A stretch of 64,000 nucleotides of DNA from positions 496,001 through 560,000 of the forward strand of contig NZ_JAHKRR010000004.1 in the NCBI RefSeq assembly GCF_018863395.1. Direction: 5' to 3'. A model generated the notes under the pieces. That model did no database searches. It saw only the letters and a list, made by a program, of their open reading frames with translations, and was not told where the DNA came from. The position numbers and the translations under genes were made by a program. This document shows, in pieces, positions 52,954-62,187 of the stretch. Source of the DNA: Sinomicrobium weinanense (lineage in GTDB: Bacteria; Bacteroidota; Bacteroidia; Flavobacteriales; Flavobacteriaceae). Positions within the stretch are counted from its first letter, which is position 1, and each line of letters opens with the position of its first letter.

Positions 52954-54315
52954 CTAAGACCCCTGGACCTTCAGGACAAAGGCCGTAGTGTCTACCTCTA
53001 CCCGGTACATCTGTTTGTTAAGGACTTTTATCGATTGTTTAAACAGACCTTCGGTGATACTGTCCTTTTCTCTTGCCGCCATATAGAATTTACAGGAGGG
53101 TGAGCCATGTTTTATCCGGGATAGCATCATGGCCATTCCCGGGAGTGATCTGGTAATTGATTTGGCAATCGGAACGGTATCGTAAAGGGGGGCTTTCCAG
53201 GTGAGGTCCAGGACCGGGTAGTCACTGCTGTCGATCTCTTTGGCAGCGTAAGCGGGTTTTATCCTGTGTTCGGGATCGTAGATCCTGAAGAATACCGCTT
53301 TGTCCGTACTGTCTGTAATATTCCACGGTGCGGGTTTTAGTTCCCGGATATTCTTCTGGCCGGTGATGAGTACCAGCGGAAGTTTTAACGAATCCGGGTT
53401 GCGGATAAAGGCCCTCAGATCATTAACGGCATTGTTGTATTGGAATGCCGGGATCCCCAAAGGGTTGTCATAGCGAACCGGCGGGAGCAGGGTGAGTTTC
53501 GCATCCATATCATTGGTATAGAGAAAAAGCCTTCCTTCCGTTTTTAGTTTTTCATTTACGATGTGTTTTGCTTCCTTCAGGTAAGTATCGTGCAACTCCT
53601 TGTTGTCCTGCATTATTTTGATAAAATCGGGATCTTTCTGCTTAAACCAGTCATCGCCACAGGTACGGGCCAGGGCAAGCAATCCGAATGCAAGTCCGAG
53701 AGGGATGGTCCACACCCCTTTGTTATTTCGGCGGATTACCTTTTTGATCTGCCTGTCGGGAGTTTCGTCCTGAACCCCCGTTTCTTCTGTGGTCTTTTCT
53801 ATTCCGGATGTTCCCCGGGTTTCGGGAAGCTCTTCGCGTTCTTCTCCATGGACTTTTTCGAGCCTTTGAGATAGCTCCAGGATAAAGCCTTCAAAGATTT
53901 CGGCGTCTTCCGGTTTATTGTACTTACTGCCTTCCCTGGTGAGGAACCAGGCCAGTTTTTTGCCGGATCTCAATCTCATCTTTAACGAAGGCGGCGGTGC
54001 TCCCAGCGGACCGAAATTGTATATTTTTACAATATCGGCATATGCTACCCTCCCGTAATGTTTTGAAGTAAATCCCGTGTCGTCGGTTGTGATGATATCT
54101 TTGGCCTTACCGTGTTTAATAAAAAAATAAAGGCCGGTTCCTATGGGGACGAAAAGGGTAAGGATAATAAGTATCGTACCCAAGGTTGTAGAATCTATAA
54201 ACTTCACGACATCCGATGCTATAAATAAAGATACACCGGCAATAGCCCCGAGGAACCCAAAGAGTAAGTATCTGGAAGACTTTCCATTCTGAAAATTAAA
54301 AGAATATCTGTTCAT
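52954..54315 (-). CDS. Hypothetical membrane protein
   Basis: 453 residues from ATG 54315 (MNRYSFNFQNG). Two membrane segments near the start (LLFGFLGAIAGVSLFIASDVV and LGTILIILTLFVPIGTGLYFFI), a PH-like cytoplasmic part (DIITTDDTGFTSKHYGRVAYADIVKIYNFG in parts, MRLRSGKKLAWFL), an acidic linker (about 180-215), one more membrane segment (TIPLGLAFGLLALA), and a long soluble C-terminal part. No family recognised. Upstream in-frame start at 54390 is possible. Confidence 0.65.
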   Translation of the reverse strand: MNRYSFNFQNGKSSRYLLFGFLGAIAGVSLFIASDVVKFIDSTTLGTILIILTLFVPIGTGLYFFIKHGKAKDIITTDDTGFTSKHYGRVAYADIVKIYNFGPLGAPPPSLKMRLRSGKKLAWFLTREGSKYNKPEDAEIFEGFILELSQRLEKVHGEEREELPETRGTSGIEKTTEETGVQDETPDRQIKKVIRRNNKGVWTIPLGLAFGLLALARTCGDDWFKQKDPDFIKIMQDNKELHDTYLKEAKHIVNEKLKTEGRLFLYTNDMDAKLTLLPPVRYDNPLGIPAFQYNNAVNDLRAFIRNPDSLKLPLVLITGQKNIRELKPAPWNITDSTDKAVFFRIYDPEHRIKPAYAAKEIDSSDYPVLDLTWKAPLYDTVPIAKSITRSLPGMAMMLSRIKHGSPSCKFYMAAREKDSITEGLFKQSIKVLNKQMYRVEVDTTAFVLKVQGS

Positions 54316-54500
54316 TCCCTGTTCAATAAAAGTAAATAGTTGAGGTGCCCAATCCTGTATGAATGCAGGTTTTTGTAGCACAAACCACAAAAGTACGATC
54401 TTGAGTTACAATAACGAAATAGTGGAAAACCGGGATTTCTTTGGGTTACAGGTATTCCATTGCAGTTGTGTATTATTCGAAAAAGGAATAATTTTAGCCC

Positions 54501-55343
54501 GTGGATAACTGTGACCATAAAGGAAATAATTTGTGTAAAACCGTTAAAACGACGGTTCTCTTCCGTTTTTTTGTCCGGGTACCCCTGCTCTTGCCGTTAC
54601 TTTTCCTGGCCGTTTTAGGATGCAGTTCTGAAAACACCATTCCCGATATTTACGTAGACCAGATTTCTGAAACCTTCATGGACGGGGAAAATGCTGTCCG
54701 GAAACAATATCGCGATAATGTGGAAATATGCAGATCGCTTGGTAAAAAGGTCAGCGGACTTTCGGAAGAGGAGGTGAAGAAACTGGGGGTAAGGCGTTAT
54801 CAACTCGCCATTACTGCACAGCAGGTTGCCTTTCGCAAAGAATCCTGGGGATACCGTGCAACCGGGCATTATTACAACCCGGGAGAATGCCGGTTTACCC
54901 TTGTATATTCTGGTGAGCTTACGGTTAAGGTCCCGGGTAAAACCGTGATATACGACCTGGCAGAGAAAACCGTCACCGAAGAAGAACAGGGTATTCCTGA
55001 AGCCTTCGGGCTTCCTTTCCGGCCCTTGGCCGAAACTCCGGACACCGAAGAAATGGAACCAGAAGATGCTTTGAACGCCGAAAGGTCTGAAGGAGAGATC
55101 GAGGGGCAGCCCACTGTACGGTGGACATACCCGGACGGTAGCATAGAAGTACTCTGGTCCGGTGGAAGGAAATGGGGGTTCAGTGAAATGCCGTCCGATG
55201 AAAGGTTTGCCGCCCCGGGAAGTATGATACTGGAAAAAGAAACGAAAAAGGAAAAGTATACCGTAAAATTAAAAACCCGTCGTTTTACCGTGGGGACTCC
55301 CATAGATCAGGGGCCTTTTACCATACCGGAAGCCGGGCCCTGA
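54501..55343 (+). CDS. Hypothetical lipoprotein
   Basis: 280 residues if GTG 54501 is used; a TTG at 54531 would give 270. The signal region PLLLPLLFLAVLGCSS has a good lipobox. The mature protein has a helical first part (GENAVRKQYRDNVEICRSLGKKVSGLSEEEVKKLG in parts), a beta-rich core (FTLVYSGELTVKVPGKTVIYDL) and an acidic loop (DTEEMEPEDALNAERSEGE). Not recognised. A TAATTTTA box at 54489-54496 would put the transcription start near 54503, which argues for the TTG start. Confidence 0.6.
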   Translation: MDNCDHKGNNLCKTVKTTVLFRFFVRVPLLLPLLFLAVLGCSSENTIPDIYVDQISETFMDGENAVRKQYRDNVEICRSLGKKVSGLSEEEVKKLGVRRYQLAITAQQVAFRKESWGYRATGHYYNPGECRFTLVYSGELTVKVPGKTVIYDLAEKTVTEEEQGIPEAFGLPFRPLAETPDTEEMEPEDALNAERSEGEIEGQPTVRWTYPDGSIEVLWSGGRKWGFSEMPSDERFAAPGSMILEKETKKEKYTVKLKTRRFTVGTPIDQGPFTIPEAGP

Positions 55344-55664
55344 CCTGTGTACATCTCCGTTAAAGAGGCTCCATTGCAAAATCCCAGTTTTCAGGGATTG
55401 TGGTTTCGAAAACACCATGTTACATTTGTATTTCTGTCTGCTATACCAGCGATGGAGTATGTCTAATATAACCCTGGTTCGACATAAGAATAATTTTTTA
55501 TCATCAGGTCGGGAGCTGCGACGCAGGAGCAGTGTATCAAGACCTTGCGTTCAAGCACTTCTCGATACGGTATTTTAATACACTTGGGTGTTCTGAACTA
55601 CCACCTACTCGAAGTGACGTCTTTGGACTATTGATTTATGTTGAACAGAAGTTAATATATCACA
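55344..55664. other. 321-nt gap with a dispersed-repeat-like segment
   Basis: No gene. The segment 55557-55621 (CTTCTCGATACGGTATTTTAA ... CTACTCGAAGTGACG, quoted in part) has the layout of an intergenic repeat I recall from Flavobacteriaceae (TTCTCGATAC ... CACTCGAAGTGACG). Only one copy is present in this window. The rest shows nothing. Confidence 0.4.
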
Positions 55665-57716
55665 ATGATCGGTAACCCCCTTTATTTTCCGTTCCACAGG
55701 AAACTTTTGATCTATGTGCTCTCGGTAGGACTTTGTTTCGTTGCAGGTCTTTTCCCGGCAAGAGCACATATTGTAGAAGATTCGCTGAGGCTGGTACTCG
55801 CCCGCAAGGACCTTCCGGTACAGGAGCAGGTGATGGCTATGGGCAAGCTGGCCCGTATTATCTATTACAGGAAAGACCAGAAGGAAGCCTATACGATCCT
55901 CGGAAAGGCGATACAACTATCGGAAAAACTGGAAGACGGGGAGTACAAAGCCTACCTGTATGCGATCCTCGCCGGGCAATATGCGGATGACCAGGAGTTC
56001 CTGAGATCAAAGAACAGCCTGGACAGTGCCCTGTATTACAGCAGTCGCACCCGGAACAATACGATCCGTGGATATGTACAGTATACCCGGGGAAGGATAA
56101 ACCTTCGGGATAATAAGTTCCGGGAGGCCATAGCCGGTTTTCTGGAAGGGCTCCGCCTGACGGAAAAAGAAAAAGCCTACGCTTATAAAAGCAGTATATA
56201 TGCGGGAATGGCCGATATATACAGCCAATGGGCCGATACACACAACGAGGAAAAATATGCCGGGTTGTGCTGGTCGGAAGCGGTGAAGAGCAATGATCCC
56301 GACATACAGACTGCCGCGGCCCACAGCAAGGCAAACAGCTTTATAAACCGGTATAAAAAAGACACTTCCAGGCAGATTATGCTGGATTCGGCCCTTTACT
56401 ATTACAAATACTCCATATCCGTTTTAAAGAAGAACAGGGACCGGGTCGTACACCTTACCCGGCTGCCCGTTGCTGCATATAACCTTGCTAAGGTACATTT
56501 AAAAGAGATGCCTGTGTCCCGGAAGGACACGGTTTTGAATTACCTGGACACCGCCATAGAGGAAGGGATCAAAACCGGGGCAAACCGTGTTTTGGCAAGG
56601 AGCTATTTAATGCTTGCCGAATATGCTATCGCGGAAGAAGACTACGGCAGGGCAGACCTCCTTATCGGGAATGCGATTATGGCCATTCACCAGGAACCGG
56701 CCGAAGACCACGGAATAAAGGCCCTGATATCCTGGTATTATTCATTGATCCGGGAAAAACAGGGCAATGTGAAAGAAGCCCTGCGCTATTACAAACAGTA
56801 TATTGCCGAATATACCAGTCTTTTTGACCTGGAAAAAATGACGCTTGCCCAAAAACTGGAAGCACAATACGAAGCCAGCAGAAAAGAAAGGGAACTGGCC
56901 GTATTGCAGGAAAAGATCATATACGGCAAAAAACTGAACCAATTGTATATCGGGCTGGCTCTCGTAGGTTTTATTGCGGTTATTATCCTGGTTTATGCCA
57001 ATAAACAAAGGACCAGGGCTATGAAACAGCAGAAGCAGTTACACAAAATGGAGGTCAGTAAGATAGAACAGAAAAGTCGTATTTCCCTGCTTTCGGCCAT
57101 GCTCGAAGGACAGGAACAGGAACGCAGCCGCCTGGCGCGTGACTTACACGACGGCCTGGGAGGCCTGCTTTCTGGGATCAAAATAGAGATGTCCACCATA
57201 AAGACCGTCCTGATCAAAGCGGAGAGCCGCGAGCTTATGAACAAGACCATGGAACATCTGGACGATGCCGTAAACGAATTGCGCCGCATAGCCCATAGTA
57301 TGATGCCTGAGATACTCATAAGATACGGATTGGGAGAAGCCATCCGCGAATATTGCCAGCGGCTCAGGACCTCCGGGGTGAATATAGAGTGTCAGGTATT
57401 CCATTACACCAACGATATGGACCATTCCCGGCAGATGGTCCTTTACCGCATTATGCAGGAACTGGCAAACAATGCCATGAAGCACGCCCGGGCTTCCCTT
57501 ATTTATGTACAGTTACAGCAGGTGGAAGATAAAATATTCCTCACCGTTGAAGACGACGGCATCGGTTTTGACAAAGGTGAGATAAAAGCAAAACAAAGTG
57601 CGGGCTGGACCAATATCAGGGCCAGGGTGGAGTTCCTGGGCGGCAACCTGGATGTGCTTTCCGAAAAGGGCTCCGGTACAACGGTTACCGTGGAATGTTC
57701 CATGGCTCACGAATAG
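55665..57716 (+). CDS. TPR-containing sensor histidine kinase (NarX/DesK type)
   Basis: 683 residues. Signal peptide or anchor (KLLIYVLSVGLCFVAGLFPARA), a periplasmic array of TPR-like helical repeats (about 40-420), one membrane helix (LYIGLALVGFIAVIILVYA, about 427-445), coiled coil, and the HisKA_3 motif EQERSRLARDLHDGLGGLLSG with H495, then HATPase_c (MQELANNAMKHARA, VEDDGIGFD, WTNIRARVEFLGG). Convergent with the NarL-type regulator 48 nt downstream, its probable partner. The TPR domain may sense peptides or proteins. Confidence 0.92.
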   Translation: MIGNPLYFPFHRKLLIYVLSVGLCFVAGLFPARAHIVEDSLRLVLARKDLPVQEQVMAMGKLARIIYYRKDQKEAYTILGKAIQLSEKLEDGEYKAYLYAILAGQYADDQEFLRSKNSLDSALYYSSRTRNNTIRGYVQYTRGRINLRDNKFREAIAGFLEGLRLTEKEKAYAYKSSIYAGMADIYSQWADTHNEEKYAGLCWSEAVKSNDPDIQTAAAHSKANSFINRYKKDTSRQIMLDSALYYYKYSISVLKKNRDRVVHLTRLPVAAYNLAKVHLKEMPVSRKDTVLNYLDTAIEEGIKTGANRVLARSYLMLAEYAIAEEDYGRADLLIGNAIMAIHQEPAEDHGIKALISWYYSLIREKQGNVKEALRYYKQYIAEYTSLFDLEKMTLAQKLEAQYEASRKERELAVLQEKIIYGKKLNQLYIGLALVGFIAVIILVYANKQRTRAMKQQKQLHKMEVSKIEQKSRISLLSAMLEGQEQERSRLARDLHDGLGGLLSGIKIEMSTIKTVLIKAESRELMNKTMEHLDDAVNELRRIAHSMMPEILIRYGLGEAIREYCQRLRTSGVNIECQVFHYTNDMDHSRQMVLYRIMQELANNAMKHARASLIYVQLQQVEDKIFLTVEDDGIGFDKGEIKAKQSAGWTNIRARVEFLGGNLDVLSEKGSGTTVTVECSMAHE

Positions 57717-57764
57717 TTCTTTGGTGTTCCGGAAACAGAATAAGATTTCTTCGGGAGAGACAGA

Positions 57765-58388
57765 TCAAAGCAGTTTAAACTCCGTGGCATATTTTATAAT
57801 GGCCGTCATGTTGTTCACGTCGAACTTCTCCATCAGGTTTTTGCGATGGGTTTCCACGGTATGCGGGCTGATAAAGAGTTTTTCCGCTATTTGCGAAGAA
57901 GTAAGGCCTTCGGTAACCAGTTGCAGGATCTCCTTTTCCCGGCGGGTTATCTTAGGGATGGTATCCAGGCCGTTATTGTCCTGGTTGTGATATATTTCTT
58001 TGGATTGTTTGCACATATAAATGTGGCCTTCAAGGACCTGGTGAATGGCCTCGATGATCTCGTCCCCGATGGAATTTTTAAGGACATACCCGTTGACACC
58101 GTTTTGCAGAACGCTTCCTATCACCGCTTTTTCGTTGTGTACGCTCAATACGATGATCTTCAGGTCGGGATAGATATCCCGGATCTGTTTGCTCAATTCA
58201 ATACCGCTGATATCCGGCAGGTTGATGTCCAGCAGTAACAGGTCCGGTACTTCCCGCGAAAGCGCATCCATCGTATCCTTGCTGTTTTGAAAAATCCCTG
58301 TCAGGGCGATCTCGTCTCTCGCAGATAGCAGGTTTTTGATCCCTTCCAGTACAATCGGGTGATCGTCAGTGATATAAACTCGTATCAA
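57765..58388 (-). CDS. NarL/LuxR-family response regulator
   Basis: 207 residues. Receiver with DDHP at 8-11, phosphoacceptor D54 in DLLLLDINLPDISG, and the KNS switch region (VLKNSIGDEI); LuxR-type helix-turn-helix at about 140-200 (TRREKEILQLVTEGLTSSQIAEKLFISPHTVETHRKNLMEKF in parts). HisKA_3 kinases pair with this class, so the convergent TPR kinase gene is the expected partner. Confidence 0.93.
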   Translation of the reverse strand: MIRVYITDDHPIVLEGIKNLLSARDEIALTGIFQNSKDTMDALSREVPDLLLLDINLPDISGIELSKQIRDIYPDLKIIVLSVHNEKAVIGSVLQNGVNGYVLKNSIGDEIIEAIHQVLEGHIYMCKQSKEIYHNQDNNGLDTIPKITRREKEILQLVTEGLTSSQIAEKLFISPHTVETHRKNLMEKFDVNNMTAIIKYATEFKLL

Positions 58389-58522
58389 TTGTTCAGTATT
58401 TAAAGTAAAAAGATAAACTTACGGTTAAGTGCCAGGTGTTGAGTGTATACAAAAGTAGGGTGTAGAATGCTTTCCTGCAATCCCCGGTTTCAGGTATTTT
58501 TTCCGGATAACGGGCCGGGATA

Positions 58523-59263
58523 TCATTTACTCATCAGATTCTTGTACACCACAGTATTTAAAAACTCATCTTTTCGCTGCCTGGAAACAGGAAGTGCCTT
58601 ATGATTAATGTAAACGCGATTTCCTTTTATCAAATCAATGTGTGAAAGGTGTACCAGGTATGATTTGTGTATTCTGAAAAAAGAATCTTTGGGAAGTATG
58701 TTCTCAAGGAAAGTCATGGTTTGATGTATGACCAGGACTTTATCCCTGAAGTGCAATTTCAGGTAATTTTGCATGCTTTCCACATACAGTATATCGAGCC
58801 ATGCGATCTTCATAAAAGAATCTCCCTGGCGTACGTACATCGGGGAACCGGGGTCTTCACCGTTATTCCGTAAATTAAAGATCTCCCTGGCCCTTAATGA
58901 AGCCTGGAAAAAACGCTTGAACGTAATGGGTTTCAACAGGTAGTCCACCACCTGCAGTCTAAAACCTTCCAGGGCATATTCCGAATGGGCCGTGGTTAAA
59001 ATGGTCAGGGGAGGAGTATCCATGGATTCCAGGAATTCCAGCCCCGAGAGGTTAGGCATTTGAATGTCGAGGAACATAAGGTCTATGACGTTATTTTTGG
59101 TGTGTTCGGCCGCTTCGATAGCAGAAGAACAGACCCCGGCGACCTCCAGGAAGTCCAGTTTGTCAATATAGGAAATGATCCCGTCCCTGGCTATGGGCTC
59201 ATCGTCCGTTACCAGGCATTTTAAAACGGTGTTGTCAGCGGGGTTTACGGCTTGTTCTTCCAT
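58523..59263 (-). CDS. LytTR-family response regulator
   Basis: 246 residues. Receiver with DDEP at 20-23, D66 in DLMFLDIQMPNLSG, TTAHSEYALEGF and LKPITFKRF; LytTR domain at about 140-240 (MYVRQGDSFMKIAWLDILYVESMQNYLKLHF in parts, FFRIHKSYLVHLSHID). Three bases separate its start from the kinase stop upstream, so they form an operon. Confidence 0.93.
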   Translation of the reverse strand: MEEQAVNPADNTVLKCLVTDDEPIARDGIISYIDKLDFLEVAGVCSSAIEAAEHTKNNVIDLMFLDIQMPNLSGLEFLESMDTPPLTILTTAHSEYALEGFRLQVVDYLLKPITFKRFFQASLRAREIFNLRNNGEDPGSPMYVRQGDSFMKIAWLDILYVESMQNYLKLHFRDKVLVIHQTMTFLENILPKDSFFRIHKSYLVHLSHIDLIKGNRVYINHKALPVSRQRKDEFLNTVVYKNLMSK

Positions 59264-59266
59264 GAT

Positions 59267-60292
59267 CTATAATGTAATGTTTAATTGAATGGTATAGGCC
59301 AGGTCTGTTTCCCTGATATGTAGTTTGTGATTTCCAGGATAGAGGATATCCAGGCGTTCCTTTATGTTTTTCAAACCCAGCCCCGAGGCGGAAGCATTTT
59401 TCTTTTGTAGCTGTTGTGTCGATTTTGAATTTTCTACTTCCAGGTAAAACGAATTCCGTTTTTGTTCCGCAAGCACATTGATATATCCTTTTTCCGACAG
59501 GGAGCGGGAAACGTGTTTAAATGCATTTTCTATAAAAGTGATGAACAACAAAGGCTGTATTTCTTTTTCCCCGTCTTTGATCTCCCAGGTACAATGCACC
59601 TTTAACGCATCTCCCCACCTCATTTTTTCCACCTCAATGACATCCCGGAGAAATTGTACTTCCTGGTTTAAGGATACCGATTTCTTTTTGCCGTTATAAA
59701 GCTGGTAACGGAGTATATCCGAATATTTGATCAGCAGGGTAGAAGCCAGCTCCACATCTTTTTGCATCAGAATGTGAATGTGGTTCAACACATTGAACAT
59801 AAAATGCGGATTGATCTGTTCCTGGAGAATTTGTAACTGGCTCCTTAAATGTGTCTCCTGCAGCTTGGTGTATTCGTAATAAAACCGCAATCCGCAAAAA
59901 CCGAGGTTAACGATGAGAGGAGTTGGTAATTCACCTATAAATTCTAATAGCAGGGAATCTCTATATATCCATTGTGAGGAGGTGAAAAAACCTTTTTCTT
60001 CCAATAGCATAAACCCCTGGAAAGTCAGTGCATTTATAAATGAAAGAAGTATGGACAGCCCTATGAACCAACCGAGAAAAACATTCATTTTTTTATGGTA
60101 CATCGCCTTTTGTAACGGGCGGTTGCTCAAAAAATAGGAGATCAGGATAGTCGGTATAAAAATACATGCGATCAATAAAAGGGCCGGCAGAGGCGGGAAA
60201 TGATCCTTGAACTGTACCCAGACCAGGAAAACAATGATCGCCCAGATGAGGATAATGACCCGGTTATAACTTTTAAAAAAATAATCTTTCAT
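59267..60292 (-). CDS. LytS-type sensor histidine kinase
   Basis: 341 residues. Four membrane helices in the first 135 residues; His_kinase motif LQILQEQINPHFMFNVLNHIH with H163; HATPase part PLLFITFIENAFKHVSRSL and GLGLKNIKERLDILYPGNH. Like the kinase at 48562 it lacks a large extracytoplasmic domain, but the membrane parts differ, so they are not a recent duplication. A conserved DNA element precedes its start (60331-60383). Confidence 0.92.
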   Translation of the reverse strand: MKDYFFKSYNRVIILIWAIIVFLVWVQFKDHFPPLPALLLIACIFIPTILISYFLSNRPLQKAMYHKKMNVFLGWFIGLSILLSFINALTFQGFMLLEEKGFFTSSQWIYRDSLLLEFIGELPTPLIVNLGFCGLRFYYEYTKLQETHLRSQLQILQEQINPHFMFNVLNHIHILMQKDVELASTLLIKYSDILRYQLYNGKKKSVSLNQEVQFLRDVIEVEKMRWGDALKVHCTWEIKDGEKEIQPLLFITFIENAFKHVSRSLSEKGYINVLAEQKRNSFYLEVENSKSTQQLQKKNASASGLGLKNIKERLDILYPGNHKLHIRETDLAYTIQLNITL

Positions 60293-60330
60293 CTATACAA
60301 AAATTCATAAGCCATTGACCTGGCTTTGGT

Positions 60331-60383
60331 TATGTCGATTGATATTGGCCATTCTTTTTTAAATGCCCATTATGGGCTTTCAT
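60331..60383 (-). promoter_or_regulatory. Conserved element upstream of lytS (copy 2)
   Basis: On the minus strand: ATGAAAGCCCATAATGGGCA, an A-rich spacer, then AATGGCCAATATCAATCGACATA. It aligns with copy 1 (25011-25066, upstream of ctlX): the first 22 bases differ by one base, and the GGCCA...CGA(T/C)ATA block recurs at nearly the same spacing. It ends 38 nt before the kinase ATG. The small frame it could encode is not conserved between the copies, so the conservation is of DNA. The 246-nt gap to the divergent gene holds nothing else that I can name. Confidence 0.6.
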
Positions 60384-60538
60384 ATTGCAAAATTAACAGA
60401 TAATACTATTGGTCTGTTACTGTTTGTCAAAGCCGTATTGCCATTCGTCAATTGTATTTTACTAAATAGGCATGACAGCTAATATTTGCGGTGTCAAATC
60501 CATACGGGATGAGATTTTAACCATTAAAAGCAATACTA

Positions 60539-61453
60539 ATGATAACAGTGATAAGACTTTTTTATATTCTTCTGTTAACCCTGTTGTTCGGGGCCAGGTT
60601 AAATGCCCAGGTAGAACTGAGAACAGAATATATAGGATCTTCCGGTTTCAGGGATGAGGACAACAAAAAAACAGGAGGCAAAGGAGATGCAAAAATATTT
60701 TCGGTAAATGCCAGAATCCCCTTTTCGGTAAAGATGAATGAAAACAACCGGCCTACGGTATGGGGTATGAGCATAGGAGGAAGTTATACTTCCTTTAATA
60801 ACGAAAATATGGACAGGGCTCTTGGCCCGGATGAAATAATGAATGCGCAGATAGGCCTGTTCCATATGAGGCCCATTAGCGAAAGATGGTCTATCCTGGC
60901 CATGCTGGGTGCCGGGGTTTATACCAGTCATACTGAGGTGTCGGATGTGGGATTAAATAATGTCCTCGGCAATGGCGGTGTGATATTTATATGGCATTTA
61001 AAGGATAATCTGGATTTAGGGTTGGGCCCTGTTATCAATACCTTGCTTGGATATCCCATGGTCTTTCCCGGAATTTACTTTAATTGGGAATTAAACGGGC
61101 GTTATGAACTCAAAGCCTCCGCTATGAACGGGCTTGCCGTTTCAGCAGGGGTGCAGCTACGCGAAAAATTCATGTTAAAACTAATAGCAGAACTCAACGG
61201 GGCACTTGCATTAGAAAAAATTAACGGTAAAAAGATGATGTTTACACATTCATACTTTGTGGCAGGCCTTCAACCCGAGTTTATGATTAACAAATCATTT
61301 TCTATCTCGGCTACTGCAGGTATTTCGGCCGGCCGCAATGCGTATTACCAGGAAAGAAACTTAAAATCCGTTTTTAAAAGCGATGATGAGAAAAGGGATC
61401 CTCGTTTTACCGCTGCTCCCTATTTTTCCTTGGGCCTGAAGTACGGATTCTGA
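60539..61453 (+). CDS. DUF6268 family outer membrane beta-barrel protein
   Basis: 304 residues with a signal peptide (LLLTLLFGARLNAQ). Alternating hydrophobic strands (WGMSIGGSYTSFNN, WSILAMLGAGVYTSH, DLGLGPVINTLLGYPMVFPGIYFNW in parts) and the terminal phenylalanine (SLGLKYGF) indicate a barrel of about 12 strands. Function unknown. Divergent from the LytS/LytTR operon, so it could be a target of that system. Confidence 0.75.
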   Translation: MITVIRLFYILLLTLLFGARLNAQVELRTEYIGSSGFRDEDNKKTGGKGDAKIFSVNARIPFSVKMNENNRPTVWGMSIGGSYTSFNNENMDRALGPDEIMNAQIGLFHMRPISERWSILAMLGAGVYTSHTEVSDVGLNNVLGNGGVIFIWHLKDNLDLGLGPVINTLLGYPMVFPGIYFNWELNGRYELKASAMNGLAVSAGVQLREKFMLKLIAELNGALALEKINGKKMMFTHSYFVAGLQPEFMINKSFSISATAGISAGRNAYYQERNLKSVFKSDDEKRDPRFTAAPYFSLGLKYGF

Positions 61454-61532
61454 TACCTTCTGTTTTTTTATTATCTTCCGGGACAAAATGCGGCTATGGG
61501 TCCATAGCTGTTTAAACCTTAAATTTTGTACC

Positions 61533-62186
61533 ATGGATTTTACCCGATTGTTCCGGTTTCTCCGGGACCTGAATACTAATAATCATAAAGAATGGATGGA
61601 TGCCCACCGGAAAGAATATCATACGGTTCGGGATTCTTATAAAAAATGGCTGGAAACGCTGGATGCGGAATTGTCTGCCACAGACCCCGATTATGAGCAC
61701 ACCCCGGCCGGAAAGGCACTGAACAGGATCAATAACAACCTCCTGTATCATCCCAACAAGCCCGTATATAAAGACAATTTTGGTGCGGTGCTGGACAAAT
61801 CCCCGGTTAAAAGTGAGTTTTATATACACCTCGGTATTTCCGAAAGTTTTATTGCCGGTGGTTTCTACCGACCGGAGAAGAATATCCTGGCGAGTATCCG
61901 GGACGCTATTGATTATGACGGGGAAGAACTCCGGAAAATACTGGGAAAGCCGTCTTTTAAAAAACTGTTTGGCGGAGGATTGTATGACGACCGCCTCAAA
62001 GGCAATCCCAAAGGATATACCAAAGACCATCCCCAGATAGAGCTGCTGCGCTACAAAAGCTATGTGGTGGTCCATGAACTTTCAGAAAAAGAGATCACTT
62101 CTCCCGGGTTTATGGAAGAAGTGATCTCGGTATACAGGAAATTACTTCCATTCCGCAATTACCTCAGTAAGGCGATCACGGTATAA
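61533..62186 (+). CDS. DUF2461 domain protein
   Basis: 217 residues from ATG 61533 (MDFTRLFRFLRDLNTNNHKEW). The family pattern is clear: FLxxLxxNNxKEWFxxxRxxY, then ALNRINNNLLYHPNKPVYKDNFGAV, FYIHLGISESFIAGGFYRPE, and LRYKSYVVVHELSEKEI. Cytoplasmic, function unknown. It ends one base before the convergent DinB gene, so the two genes share their 3' boundary. Confidence 0.88.
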   Translation: MDFTRLFRFLRDLNTNNHKEWMDAHRKEYHTVRDSYKKWLETLDAELSATDPDYEHTPAGKALNRINNNLLYHPNKPVYKDNFGAVLDKSPVKSEFYIHLGISESFIAGGFYRPEKNILASIRDAIDYDGEELRKILGKPSFKKLFGGGLYDDRLKGNPKGYTKDHPQIELLRYKSYVVVHELSEKEITSPGFMEEVISVYRKLLPFRNYLSKAITV

Positions 62187-62187
62187 T

